The position numbers and the translations under genes are program-made. Positions 14,685 through 20,350 of a stretch of DNA of 20,350 bases are shown here, piece after piece (within the stretch, counting starts at the first letter, position 1; each line of letters begins with the position of its first letter). Below the pieces are notes generated by a model. The model saw nothing but the letters and a program-made list of their open reading frames with translations. It did no database searches and was not told the origin of the DNA. The stretch spans positions 1-20,350 of the IMG/VR virus record IMGVR_UViG_3300043783_000115, one strand, 5' to 3'. Source of the DNA: a virus.

Positions 14685-16619
14685 ATGCAGTATTATGTAA
14701 AATTACCCCCTAGCGGAGGAGGAGGGGTTACAAGCGTCAACGGCGCTACGGGCGCCGTTGACATCCTAGCAGGTACAGGTATTACTGTAACCACAGTTGG
14801 CGACAATATTACTATAGCGACTGCTGCTGGCGGAGGAACTGTAACTTCTGTAGGGCTGGCGGACACAAGCACTACACCCATCTACACAGTATCGGGCTCT
14901 CCGGTCACTACATCGGGAACGTTAGACATCACCCTAAATACGCAGTTAGCGAACACGGTGTTTGCTGGTCCTACTTCAGGTGGGGCTAGTCAGCCTGCGT
15001 TTAGGGCTATTGTTCCTGCAGATGTTCCCACTCTAAATCAGAACACCACAGGAACCGCCTCTAACGTTACCGGCGTGGTCGCCATAGTTAACGGAGGTAC
15101 TGGTCAGACTACCGCAAATGCCGGATTTGACGCCTTATCGCCAATGACTACTGCAGGCGATTTGGTTTATGAAAATGCCACGCCAACAGCAGCTAGGTTG
15201 CCTATAGGTAGTACAGGTCAAGTTCTTACTGTCGTGGCAGGTGAACCAGCCTGGGCAGCGCCCGCAACGGGCGGAACTGTAACTTCTGTTTCTGTAGTAT
15301 CCGCAAACGGTTTAGCCGGAACTGTCGCTAATCCGACTACTACTCCGGCTATCACACTTAGTACCACAGTCACCGGGGTTTTGCAGGGTAACGGTACTGC
15401 TATTAGTGCTGCCTCTACTACAGGCACGGGAAGCGTTGTTCTTGCCACTAGCCCCACCTTGGTGACTCCTGCGTTAGGGACGCCCTCAGCATTGGTATTG
15501 ACCAATGCTACTGGATTACCTCTTTCAACCGGTGTAACTGGGGTATTGCCTATAGCTGATGGAGGAACTAACAACAGTTCTGCGTACACTGCGGGATCTA
15601 TTATATTCTCTAATGGAACTTCTCTAACTCAAGACAATGCAAACTTATTTTGGAATGATACTAACTTTTCTTTAGGGTTGAGTAATAATTTACCCGCTGC
15701 CAACGCGTTTATTGATGGCGTGAACAGCACTGCTGCGGCTAAAAGAATTGTCCTGACCGGCTACGGTGTTGGCTCTACTGTAGGATTTAGAGGCAGGTTT
15801 GGGCGCGGCACCTCTAGCTCTCCTTCCGCCGTTCAAGCTGGAGACACTTTTAATTTTATAAGTGGACAAGGATACGGAACTTCACAGTTTCCTGCCTCAA
15901 GTACAGGCGCTATTAATATTGTAGCTAATGAAACTTTTACAAACACATCCAACGCTACTTTTATTCAATTTCAAGTTACTCCTACCGGATCTACTACTAT
16001 AGCAGAGGCGATGCGGATCAATTCCACAGGTAATGTGTTGATTGATACTATCACAGATAATGGCTTAGACAGTCTGCAAATAGGCTCCGGTATCAGTGCG
16101 GGATATATCAAGCTAACCGGAGCTACCTCAGGAAACGTAGAGCTTATATCTCCCGCCACAGTAACCTCCTATGCTCTTACACTTCCTTCGGCCCAAGGTG
16201 CTGCAAGTTCTGTTCCAATAAATAATGGGAGTGGGACACTTTCTTTTTCTCCAAACGTAGCGGTGGGAGTTATAGGGATAACCATAGACGGCGCTGGAAG
16301 CGTACTCACCACAGGTGTCAAAGGCTACACATCTGTACCATTTGCGTGTACAATTAATAGCGTGACTTTGCTTGCAGATCAGACGGGTTCTGTGGTAGTG
16401 GACATCTGGAAGACGCCATATTCGTCTTTTCCTCCAACCGTGGCCAATACTATTACAGCGTCCGACCTTCCAACTATTTCTAGCGCTCAAAAAAATCAAG
16501 ATACTACTTTAACGGGCTGGACTACAACTGTAAATGCTAATGATACTATAGGATTCAACGTAAATAGTTGTACTTCTATAACTAGACTTAACTTGATACT
16601 AAAAGTAACTAAAATATAA
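14685..16619 (+). CDS. Long tail fibre with GGTG repeat and distinct C-terminal tip
   Basis: This 644-residue fibre opens with a short stretch (MQYYVKLPPSGGGGVTSVNG) and a SVNGATGAVDI unit, lacking the adapter-like N-terminus of the first fibre. One GGTG module lies at residues about 132-193 (VAIVNGGTGQ, ALSPMTTAGDLVY, RLPIGSTGQVLTV, PAWAAP). A shaft follows with LATSPTLVTPALGTPSALVL, GTSQFPASSTGAINIVA and EAMRINSTGNVLI, motifs frequent in phage fibres. The C-terminal about 120 residues (ITIDGAGSVLTTGVKG, then FPPTVANTITASDLPTIS, TLTGWTTTVNANDTIGFNV) form a tip type seen in other phage fibres, as I recall, and unrelated to the first fibre's C1q-like tip. GGGAG lies 6 bases before the start. 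A receptor-binding role is likely. Confidence 0.88.
   Translation: MQYYVKLPPSGGGGVTSVNGATGAVDILAGTGITVTTVGDNITIATAAGGGTVTSVGLADTSTTPIYTVSGSPVTTSGTLDITLNTQLANTVFAGPTSGGASQPAFRAIVPADVPTLNQNTTGTASNVTGVVAIVNGGTGQTTANAGFDALSPMTTAGDLVYENATPTAARLPIGSTGQVLTVVAGEPAWAAPATGGTVTSVSVVSANGLAGTVANPTTTPAITLSTTVTGVLQGNGTAISAASTTGTGSVVLATSPTLVTPALGTPSALVLTNATGLPLSTGVTGVLPIADGGTNNSSAYTAGSIIFSNGTSLTQDNANLFWNDTNFSLGLSNNLPAANAFIDGVNSTAAAKRIVLTGYGVGSTVGFRGRFGRGTSSSPSAVQAGDTFNFISGQGYGTSQFPASSTGAINIVANETFTNTSNATFIQFQVTPTGSTTIAEAMRINSTGNVLIDTITDNGLDSLQIGSGISAGYIKLTGATSGNVELISPATVTSYALTLPSAQGAASSVPINNGSGTLSFSPNVAVGVIGITIDGAGSVLTTGVKGYTSVPFACTINSVTLLADQTGSVVVDIWKTPYSSFPPTVANTITASDLPTISSAQKNQDTTLTGWTTTVNANDTIGFNVNSCTSITRLNLILKVTKI
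14736..14762. repeat. 11-bp GC-rich inverted repeat at the start of fibre 2
   Basis: gtcaacggcgc (14736-14746) and gcgccgttgac (14752-14762) are exact reverse complements around a 5-base loop. It encodes VNGATGAVD, whose codons are themselves complementary in order, so it may partly result from the protein motif. It lies about 50 bases into the gene, where it could slow initiation or early elongation. A shorter imperfect hairpin occurs at the equivalent motif near 12969 in fibre 1. Confidence 0.6.
15078..15263 (+). repeat. Fibre GGTG module, copy C
   Basis: This is the third module, in the second fibre, with the same landmarks as copies A and B. It links the two fibres as paralogous shafts despite their different tips. 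Confidence 0.8.
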
Positions 16620-16628
16620 GGACGTAAA

Positions 16629-16841
16629 ATGTTAGACACTTTAGCTTATGCTTCTAATACTGACGGTAGTGTTCAAAAGACAACCACCAATGTGTCTGAA
16701 ATCTCTGCTGCTAACATAGCGCAGGAAATAACCTGTCTACAAGCGCAGTTAACTGCCTTCCAAGCCGGCGCACAAACATCTGACATTGTAGCCGCAATAG
16801 CTAATTATACTGCACAGATAGCGTTTTTACAGGGATTATAA
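16629..16841 (+). CDS. Small helical protein between fibre 2 and beta-helix protein
   Basis: This 70-residue protein has AAGGA at 16618-16622, 6 bases before its ATG. From about residue 25 it is a continuous heptad-like helix (SAANIAQEITCLQAQLTAFQ, then IVAAIANYTAQIAFLQGL), consistent with a short coiled coil. It has no signal peptide or membrane segment. It starts 9 bases after the fibre-2 stop and ends 1 base before the beta-helix gene, in the same transcription unit. It may be a fibre or tailspike trimerisation or assembly factor; this is inferred from neighbours. No family was recognised. Confidence 0.7.
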   Translation: MLDTLAYASNTDGSVQKTTTNVSEISAANIAQEITCLQAQLTAFQAGAQTSDIVAAIANYTAQIAFLQGL

Positions 16842-16842
16842 T

Positions 16843-18222
16843 ATGGCCTTGTCAGCGAATACTGTTTTTGAAGTGCGCGGGGGGGTTGGATCCGACACCA
16901 ATGGTGGTGGGTTTGTAACCGGCGCTACAGGTACAGACTATTCTCAACAAAACTCTAAAAATTCTGGGGGTACGGACAGCTCCACAACAGACGCTGTAGC
17001 CGCCGGTACAACAACTATTACAAGCGCCACCGCCTCCTTTGGGACTACGATCGTAGGAAATATCATTTACCTGCAAGGGGGTACAGGGTCCTTAGCGGCT
17101 GGATGGTATCAGGTTGTTACGAGAGCTAGTGCCACCACAATCACCGTGGATAGGAATGTCGTTGCTGGGACCGGGATAACAATGAATATCGGCGGAGCGT
17201 TCAACACTATTTCTCAGGCATTTTCTGTAATGACCGTTGCCAACATGAACGTGTATGTCAAAGCTACCGCAACCTACAGTATTTCAACTGCGCTCACGGT
17301 AGGGACCGCAACGGCGGGTTCCTACCAAACACGAGTGATTGGATACAATTCCACCCGCGGAGACAATGGGCGTCCTACAATATCGGTCACAACGGGTATT
17401 AATGGGATCAATGTCAACCAATCGGGATGGACTCTAGAAAATTTAATTATTACTGGGGGAAGTTCTGGACTCATCGGAGTAAACTCAACAGTTCCCTATT
17501 TTGTTATATTCAACGTAAAAGTTTCCGGGTTTACCTCCTACGGTATCTTATTTACAGCTATACCCTCAAAAGCGGTTGCGTGCGAAGTGACGGGATGTTC
17601 AGGGACAGCGGCAATTGGCACTCAAACAGATGCAAACCAACTTTACTATTGTAACATCCATGACAATACCACCACGGGGATAGCATCAACTGATCTTGGC
17701 GCCACAGTCATTGGTTGCGCTATTACGAATAATACGGGTAGTACTTCCGACGGAATCAACCTTTCGTATCAAACTTCTATTATTGGTTGTCTCCTCTATG
17801 GGAATGGAAGAGACGGAGTGAGGCTCACTGCAAATTTAGCATTCGGTATTGCAGGCGTTGTGATCAATAATATTTTCGCAAAAAATACTGGATATGGTTT
17901 CAATTGGACGACAGTAGCGAATACAACCTCTTTTGGTTGGTACAATAACAACGGATATTGGAATAATGGAACCGCGGCGACAAATGGGATCACGAAGGGT
18001 CCTAATGACGTAACGATATCGGGTACCGGGGCTACAAATGATCCATTTGTTTCGGATAGCACTGGGAACTTTGCTTTGAACAGTACGGCGGGAGCGGGCG
18101 CGCTTTTACGCGCTGCTGGTTTTGTCGGTGTTTTAGGTGGAACGACTGGATATCAAGATATAGGGCCATTTCAACATCAATCTACTGCTGCGCCCACTAG
18201 TGCGTACACGTTTATAGGATAA
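16843..18222 (+). CDS. Right-handed beta-helix tailspike-like protein
   Basis: This is a 459-residue protein. The N-terminus (VFEVRGGVGSDTNGGGFV, then TDYSQQNS) is of a type found in phage proteins. It is followed by a small beta unit (AGTTTITSATASFGTTIVG) and then, from about residue 190, repeated short strands with Asn ladders: WTLENLIITGG, VIFNVKVSGF, YYCNIHDNTT, VIGCAITNNTG, IIGCLLYGNGRDGVRL, VINNIFAKNTG. This is the pectate-lyase-like parallel beta-helix pattern of tailspikes. The end has ALLRAAGFVG and GYQDIGPFQHQ, then a short Ser/Thr tail. AGGGA is 7 bases upstream. Catalytic acids for a depolymerase cannot be assigned by eye, so surface-glycan binding or cleavage is inferred. Confidence 0.83.
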   Translation: MALSANTVFEVRGGVGSDTNGGGFVTGATGTDYSQQNSKNSGGTDSSTTDAVAAGTTTITSATASFGTTIVGNIIYLQGGTGSLAAGWYQVVTRASATTITVDRNVVAGTGITMNIGGAFNTISQAFSVMTVANMNVYVKATATYSISTALTVGTATAGSYQTRVIGYNSTRGDNGRPTISVTTGINGINVNQSGWTLENLIITGGSSGLIGVNSTVPYFVIFNVKVSGFTSYGILFTAIPSKAVACEVTGCSGTAAIGTQTDANQLYYCNIHDNTTTGIASTDLGATVIGCAITNNTGSTSDGINLSYQTSIIGCLLYGNGRDGVRLTANLAFGIAGVVINNIFAKNTGYGFNWTTVANTTSFGWYNNNGYWNNGTAATNGITKGPNDVTISGTGATNDPFVSDSTGNFALNSTAGAGALLRAAGFVGVLGGTTGYQDIGPFQHQSTAAPTSAYTFIG

Positions 18223-18225
18223 TAT

Positions 18226-18672
18226 ATGAAAACCCTAACTTTACTTTTAGCTAGCGTGTTTGCGGTATTTGCTCCAGTAAAAGCTGTACTACTCACCACC
18301 TTGGTGCTTGTTGCCGCAGATCTAGTAACCGGAATCATAGCGGCAAAAAAACAAAAAACCCCAATCACGTCGTCTGGCATCGGCCGCACGGTATCTAAGC
18401 TTTTCATATACGAGGTTGCTGTATTGCTGGGCTTTCTGGCTGAAACCTACATGACCGGCGCGGCTATCCCTTTGAGTAAGATCATTTCTGCTTTCATTGC
18501 CTTAACCGAAACTACCAGTATTATTGAAAATTTGAACGCTATTACTGGAACAAATCTGTTCTCAAGCCTTTTGACCTCTATAGGTAGCCAAAATGCTACT
18601 CAAACGTCAATGACTACTGTAGTTCAAACACTTCCGCCTCCTACTACCCCCCAACCCCCTATTGTACCTTAG
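18226..18672 (+). CDS. Holin (phage_holin_4 type)
   Basis: This 148-residue membrane protein would permeabilise the inner membrane to release endolysin. Hydrophobic segments lie at about 3-39, 57-76 and 81-101. The signature fits the phage_holin_4 / toxin-secretion holin family: VLVAADLVTGIIAAKK (27-42), TSSGIGRTVSKL, and ETTSIIENLNAITG (94-107). A Thr/Pro-rich tail (TLPPPTTPQPPIVP) ends it. AGGA at 18216-18219 is 6 bases before the ATG, which is 3 bases after the tailspike stop. It heads a holin-protease-endolysin set. The family assignment is good; function follows from family and position. Confidence 0.85.
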   Translation: MKTLTLLLASVFAVFAPVKAVLLTTLVLVAADLVTGIIAAKKQKTPITSSGIGRTVSKLFIYEVAVLLGFLAETYMTGAAIPLSKIISAFIALTETTSIIENLNAITGTNLFSSLLTSIGSQNATQTSMTTVVQTLPPPTTPQPPIVP

Positions 18673-18678
18673 GAATAT

Positions 18679-19380
18679 ATGAAGAAAGTAATCGTATCTC
18701 TAATCGTCCTTATCGCCTTAGTTTCTTCCACATTTAGTTGTCAGACGTCAGGGGAAAAAGTCAAAGAAAGCGTTGTAAAGCTCACCAGCGCACATGAGCA
18801 GTGCTCAGGAATTCAGGTTAAAGCGCCGAGTGGGATGACATATATCCTAACTGCAGGTCATTGTAAAGGCATTGCAGATGCATCCGGTTCTATATTAGTT
18901 ATGACTGAAGATAAGAAACAGGTTCAGCGTAAGATCATAGCAGAAGATCCCGCATCTGACCTGCTGCTTCTTGAAGGCGCCCCCGGTGTTCCAGGACTCG
19001 ACGTTGCGTCTCACGATCGACGAGGGCAATTTATTAGAACCTTCACTCATGGGCATGGATTAGATACCTACGAGACAGATGGGATTTTGATTGGCGATCT
19101 ATCTATTAAAATTCCCGCAGAAGAAATTGATTTACTAGAATGTGTAAAAATGCCCAAGTATAAAAAAGAAACCATTGATATGTTTTTTGGGATTACTGCT
19201 GATATATGCGCCCTTGAGGTTACAGAAACCGTCACTAACGCTCTGATTATACCGGGGGCTAGTGGGGGCGCCGCTGTTGATTCTAGAGGACACTTGATCG
19301 GTATATGCAGCGCCACGGGCGGCGGCTTAGGCTACTTAGTGACCTTGAAGGACATCAACAAGTTCCTTAAAGGATACTAA
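18679..19380 (+). CDS. Secreted trypsin-like serine protease in the lysis cassette
   Basis: This 233-residue protein has an N-terminal signal (KK, hydrophobic 4-15) ending in STFSC21, a lipobox-like cleavage site, so it may be a lipoprotein or a periplasmic protein. The chymotrypsin-fold triad is visible: His61 in ILTAGHC, Asp94 in PASDLLLL, Ser195 in GASGG. Cys42 and Cys62 bracket the His loop as in trypsin-like enzymes. The C-terminus (GHLIGICS, GYLVTLKDINKFL) completes the second barrel. AGGA is 4 bases before the start. It lies between holin and endolysin genes, overlapping the latter by one base, so it is expressed with lysis. It could act on envelope proteins at lysis or on secreted targets. 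The substrate is unknown, and a role in lysis is inferred from position. Confidence 0.88.
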   Translation: MKKVIVSLIVLIALVSSTFSCQTSGEKVKESVVKLTSAHEQCSGIQVKAPSGMTYILTAGHCKGIADASGSILVMTEDKKQVQRKIIAEDPASDLLLLEGAPGVPGLDVASHDRRGQFIRTFTHGHGLDTYETDGILIGDLSIKIPAEEIDLLECVKMPKYKKETIDMFFGITADICALEVTETVTNALIIPGASGGAAVDSRGHLIGICSATGGGLGYLVTLKDINKFLKGY

Positions 19381-19808
19381 TGCAATTAAACTCTGCTGGT
19401 ATTAACCTTATACGAACCTATGAAGGTTGTCGTTTAGTAGCTTATCAGGACCAAGGGGGTATCTGGACTATCGGTTTTGGGACGACAGGTCCAGACATCG
19501 TAGACGGTATTGTATGGACCCAAGATCAAGCCGAAGCTCGCTTGGAGTCTGACCTCAATCGGTTTGCAGTCGGTGTGAGTAACGTATTGGCTAATGACAT
19601 CGGCGACAACAGATTCTCCGCTTGTGTCTCCTTGGCCTATAATATTGGACTTACTGCATTTGCTACGTCTCATCTTTGCATCCTTTTAAACGGCGGCGAC
19701 TATACTGACGCTGCGGCTGAATTTCCTAAATGGGATCATTGTAATGGGCAAGTTGTTCATGGTCTACTAAACCGTCGTTTGGCAGAGCAGAAATTATTTC
19801 TTTCCTAA
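19380..19808 (+). CDS. Endolysin, GH24 T4-type lysozyme
   Basis: This 142-residue peptidoglycan muramidase carries the E-x8-D-x5-T catalytic motif as Glu15, Asp24 and Thr30 in YEGCRLVAYQDQGGIWTIG, followed by FGTTG. Further family landmarks are RFSACVSLAYNIG and, at the end, GLLNRRLAEQKLF. There is no signal peptide or anchor, so it depends on the holin. The length is typical of the family. The ATG overlaps the protease stop (TAATG) and follows AAAGGA by 5 bases, implying coupled translation. Its last 83 bases are antisense to the 3' end of the HTH gene on the other strand. Confidence 0.95.
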   Translation: MQLNSAGINLIRTYEGCRLVAYQDQGGIWTIGFGTTGPDIVDGIVWTQDQAEARLESDLNRFAVGVSNVLANDIGDNRFSACVSLAYNIGLTAFATSHLCILLNGGDYTDAAAEFPKWDHCNGQVVHGLLNRRLAEQKLFLS

Positions 19809-19992
19809 GCTTTCGCCATTTGTGCGATTCAGCCCAAAGGTCTAAGTCCTCTTTCGCATACCTACACTCTTTTGTTCTCTTACCCATAACCCGGGTGTAA
19901 ACAGGCCCTTCGTGGGCGTGCATTTCATGGCGCATATTGCGAAGATAATAAACTGATATACCTAGGTAAACGGCAGCTTCTTTGGGTGTCAT
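19726..19992 (-). CDS. Excisionase-type helix-turn-helix DNA-binding protein
   Basis: This is an 88-residue protein. Residues 1-55 match the HTH_17 (excisionase/MerR-like) pattern: MTPKEAAVYLGISVYYLRNMR, then VYTRVMGKRTKECRYAKEDLDLW. A basic and acidic helical tail follows (KWRKLRKEIISAL). It starts with a 4-base ATGA overlap with the upstream 76-residue gene, so translation is probably coupled. Its final 83 bases overlap the end of the endolysin gene in antisense. No integrase is in the window, so it may be an excisionase, a repressor-like regulator or a small DNA-binding protein of an early module. The domain is fairly certain; the exact role is unknown. Confidence 0.82.
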   Translation of the reverse strand: MTPKEAAVYLGISVYYLRNMRHEMHAHEGPVYTRVMGKRTKECRYAKEDLDLWAESHKWRKLRKEIISALPNDGLVDHEQLAHYNDPI

Positions 19993-20219
19993 AACATTCC
20001 CACCAACTTGAGCTTTTTAATTTCTTCCTCTTGCTTTTCAATAATAGCCAAGTACATCTTAACCCGGTGTTTGTGGCTGCTTAACCCCCCCGGCCCTTCT
20101 TCAACATTGAGGAGTTCTTGGTACATATCGCGTACAATGTGTTTAACCCAAGCAGAAGCTGGCCAACTATCTACTTTAGTCATAGCAACGGTTATTTCAT
20201 GTCGCCGCTCTAGTGTCAT
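19989..20219 (-). CDS. Hypothetical protein, 76 residues
   Basis: This is a small soluble protein of no recognised family. The N-terminal half is mixed (MTLERRHEITVAMTKVDSWP, WVKHIVRDMYQELLNVEEG). The C-terminal half is a highly charged helix (MYLAIIEKQEEEIKKLKL) with coiled-coil character. It overlaps the HTH gene by 4 bases and follows the CxxC gene by 3 bases. AAAGG within the upstream gene's end, about 8 bases before the ATG, can serve as Shine-Dalgarno. It belongs to the leftward unit. A regulatory partner role is possible but only from context. Confidence 0.7.
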   Translation of the reverse strand: MTLERRHEITVAMTKVDSWPASAWVKHIVRDMYQELLNVEEGPGGLSSHKHRVKMYLAIIEKQEEEIKKLKLVGML

Positions 20220-20222
20220 AAA

Positions 20223-20350
20223 TTATGCCTTTTTCTCATTACGATCTAAAATAGGGCCGATAGTGCTCCCGTCTGGACAATCGCCTTCAACGGAGTCTCT
20301 AAAGTTTTTGTACGAATTACGACAGAAAGAACATTGGTAGTATCTCTTTG
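20223..20350 (-). CDS. CxxC (zinc-ribbon-like) small protein, 5' end beyond window
   Basis: On the - strand a frame enters from the right edge and ends at a TAA (20223-20225), giving 41 residues. It begins KRYYQCSFCRNSYKNFRDSV and includes CPDGS before a charged end (LDRNEKKA). The CSFC pair and the later Cys suggest a small zinc-ribbon or knuckle; the fourth ligand is not visible and may be upstream or absent. The other two - frames close (one after 34 codons, one after 10) and give no comparable pattern. It ends 3 bases before the next gene's ATG, as expected in an operon. A nucleic-acid-binding role is a guess. Confidence 0.65.
   Translation of the reverse strand, partial: KRYYQCSFCRNSYKNFRDSVEGDCPDGSTIGPILDRNEKKA

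Noticed and set aside
16128-16499. 123-codon - strand open frame opposite fibre 2
   Set aside because: It overlaps a confidently identified fibre tip and has no ribosome binding site or family resemblance.
16843-18222. Foreign origin of the beta-helix gene from codon use
   Set aside because: By eye it seems to use the glycine codon GGG more often and to have fewer CTAG sites than its neighbours, but the counts are small and overlap with those in fibre 1; a full codon-usage comparison would be needed.
19809-19992. Bidirectional terminator between the convergent units
   Set aside because: The stretch is coding on the - strand and contains no stem with a T tract that I can see.
20008-20340. 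110-codon + strand open frame at the right end
   Set aside because: It is antisense to three coupled - strand genes with HTH and CxxC features, and its own sequence has no recognisable content.
1-20350. CRISPR arrays, tRNA genes, insertion sequences, integrase or attachment sites
   Set aside because: No regularly spaced short repeats, cloverleaf, transposase or integrase motifs were found.

Overview
The window is the late (virion and lysis) region of a tailed bacteriophage. It is most likely a short-tailed, podovirus-like member of the Caudoviricetes from an uncultured or little-studied host. Genes are packed almost without gaps on the + strand. The evidence is a tail-collar fibre protein, a very large tail-nozzle-like protein, three large internal/ejection-type proteins, tandem repeat-rich fibres, a right-handed beta-helix protein, and a holin and endolysin. 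The host cannot be named. Shine-Dalgarno use is ordinary, and the T4-type lysozyme without a signal peptide fits a Gram-negative host, but this is inference.

Layout. The end of an upstream gene (1-134) is followed by a small conserved-type phage protein (139-426) and a collar-domain fibre (428-1513). Next come a 1113-residue nozzle/stabilisation-type protein (1518-4859) and a small GNAT-fold protein (4884-5228). Three long proteins follow: a 458-residue Gln/Ala/Asn-rich one, a 791-residue one with coiled-coil and glycine-rich segments, and a 933-residue one (5251-11813). The order large nozzle, small GNAT-like protein, three internal proteins, fibres, holin matches T7 genes 12-13-14-15-16-17-17.5. 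This suggests a T7-type ejection complex built from proteins that are not obviously T7 homologues.

The adsorption module (11871-18222) is two tandem copies of a two-gene cassette, each a small beta-sandwich protein plus a long GGTG-repeat fibre. The two fibres end in different C-terminal tips. A 70-residue helical protein and a beta-helix tailspike-like protein follow. With the collar fibre, four proteins could take part in host recognition.

The lysis module (18226-19808) is a phage_holin_4-type holin, a secreted trypsin-like serine protease with an apparently intact catalytic triad, and a GH24 endolysin overlapping it by one base. No spanin is visible.

From 19726 to the right edge, a second, convergent transcription unit runs on the - strand. 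It holds a CxxC protein (partial), a 76-residue unknown protein and an excisionase-type helix-turn-helix protein whose 3' end lies antisense to the end of the endolysin gene. This is probably an early or regulatory module.

The strongest leads are the duplicated fibre cassette, recurring A(D/K/G)GG motifs and a duplicated VPAxxxxGE/D motif in the internal proteins, the protease inside the lysis cassette, and a perfect 15-bp inverted repeat inside the collar-fibre gene. No CRISPR array, tRNA, rRNA, insertion sequence, integrase or diversity-generating retroelement was recognised.
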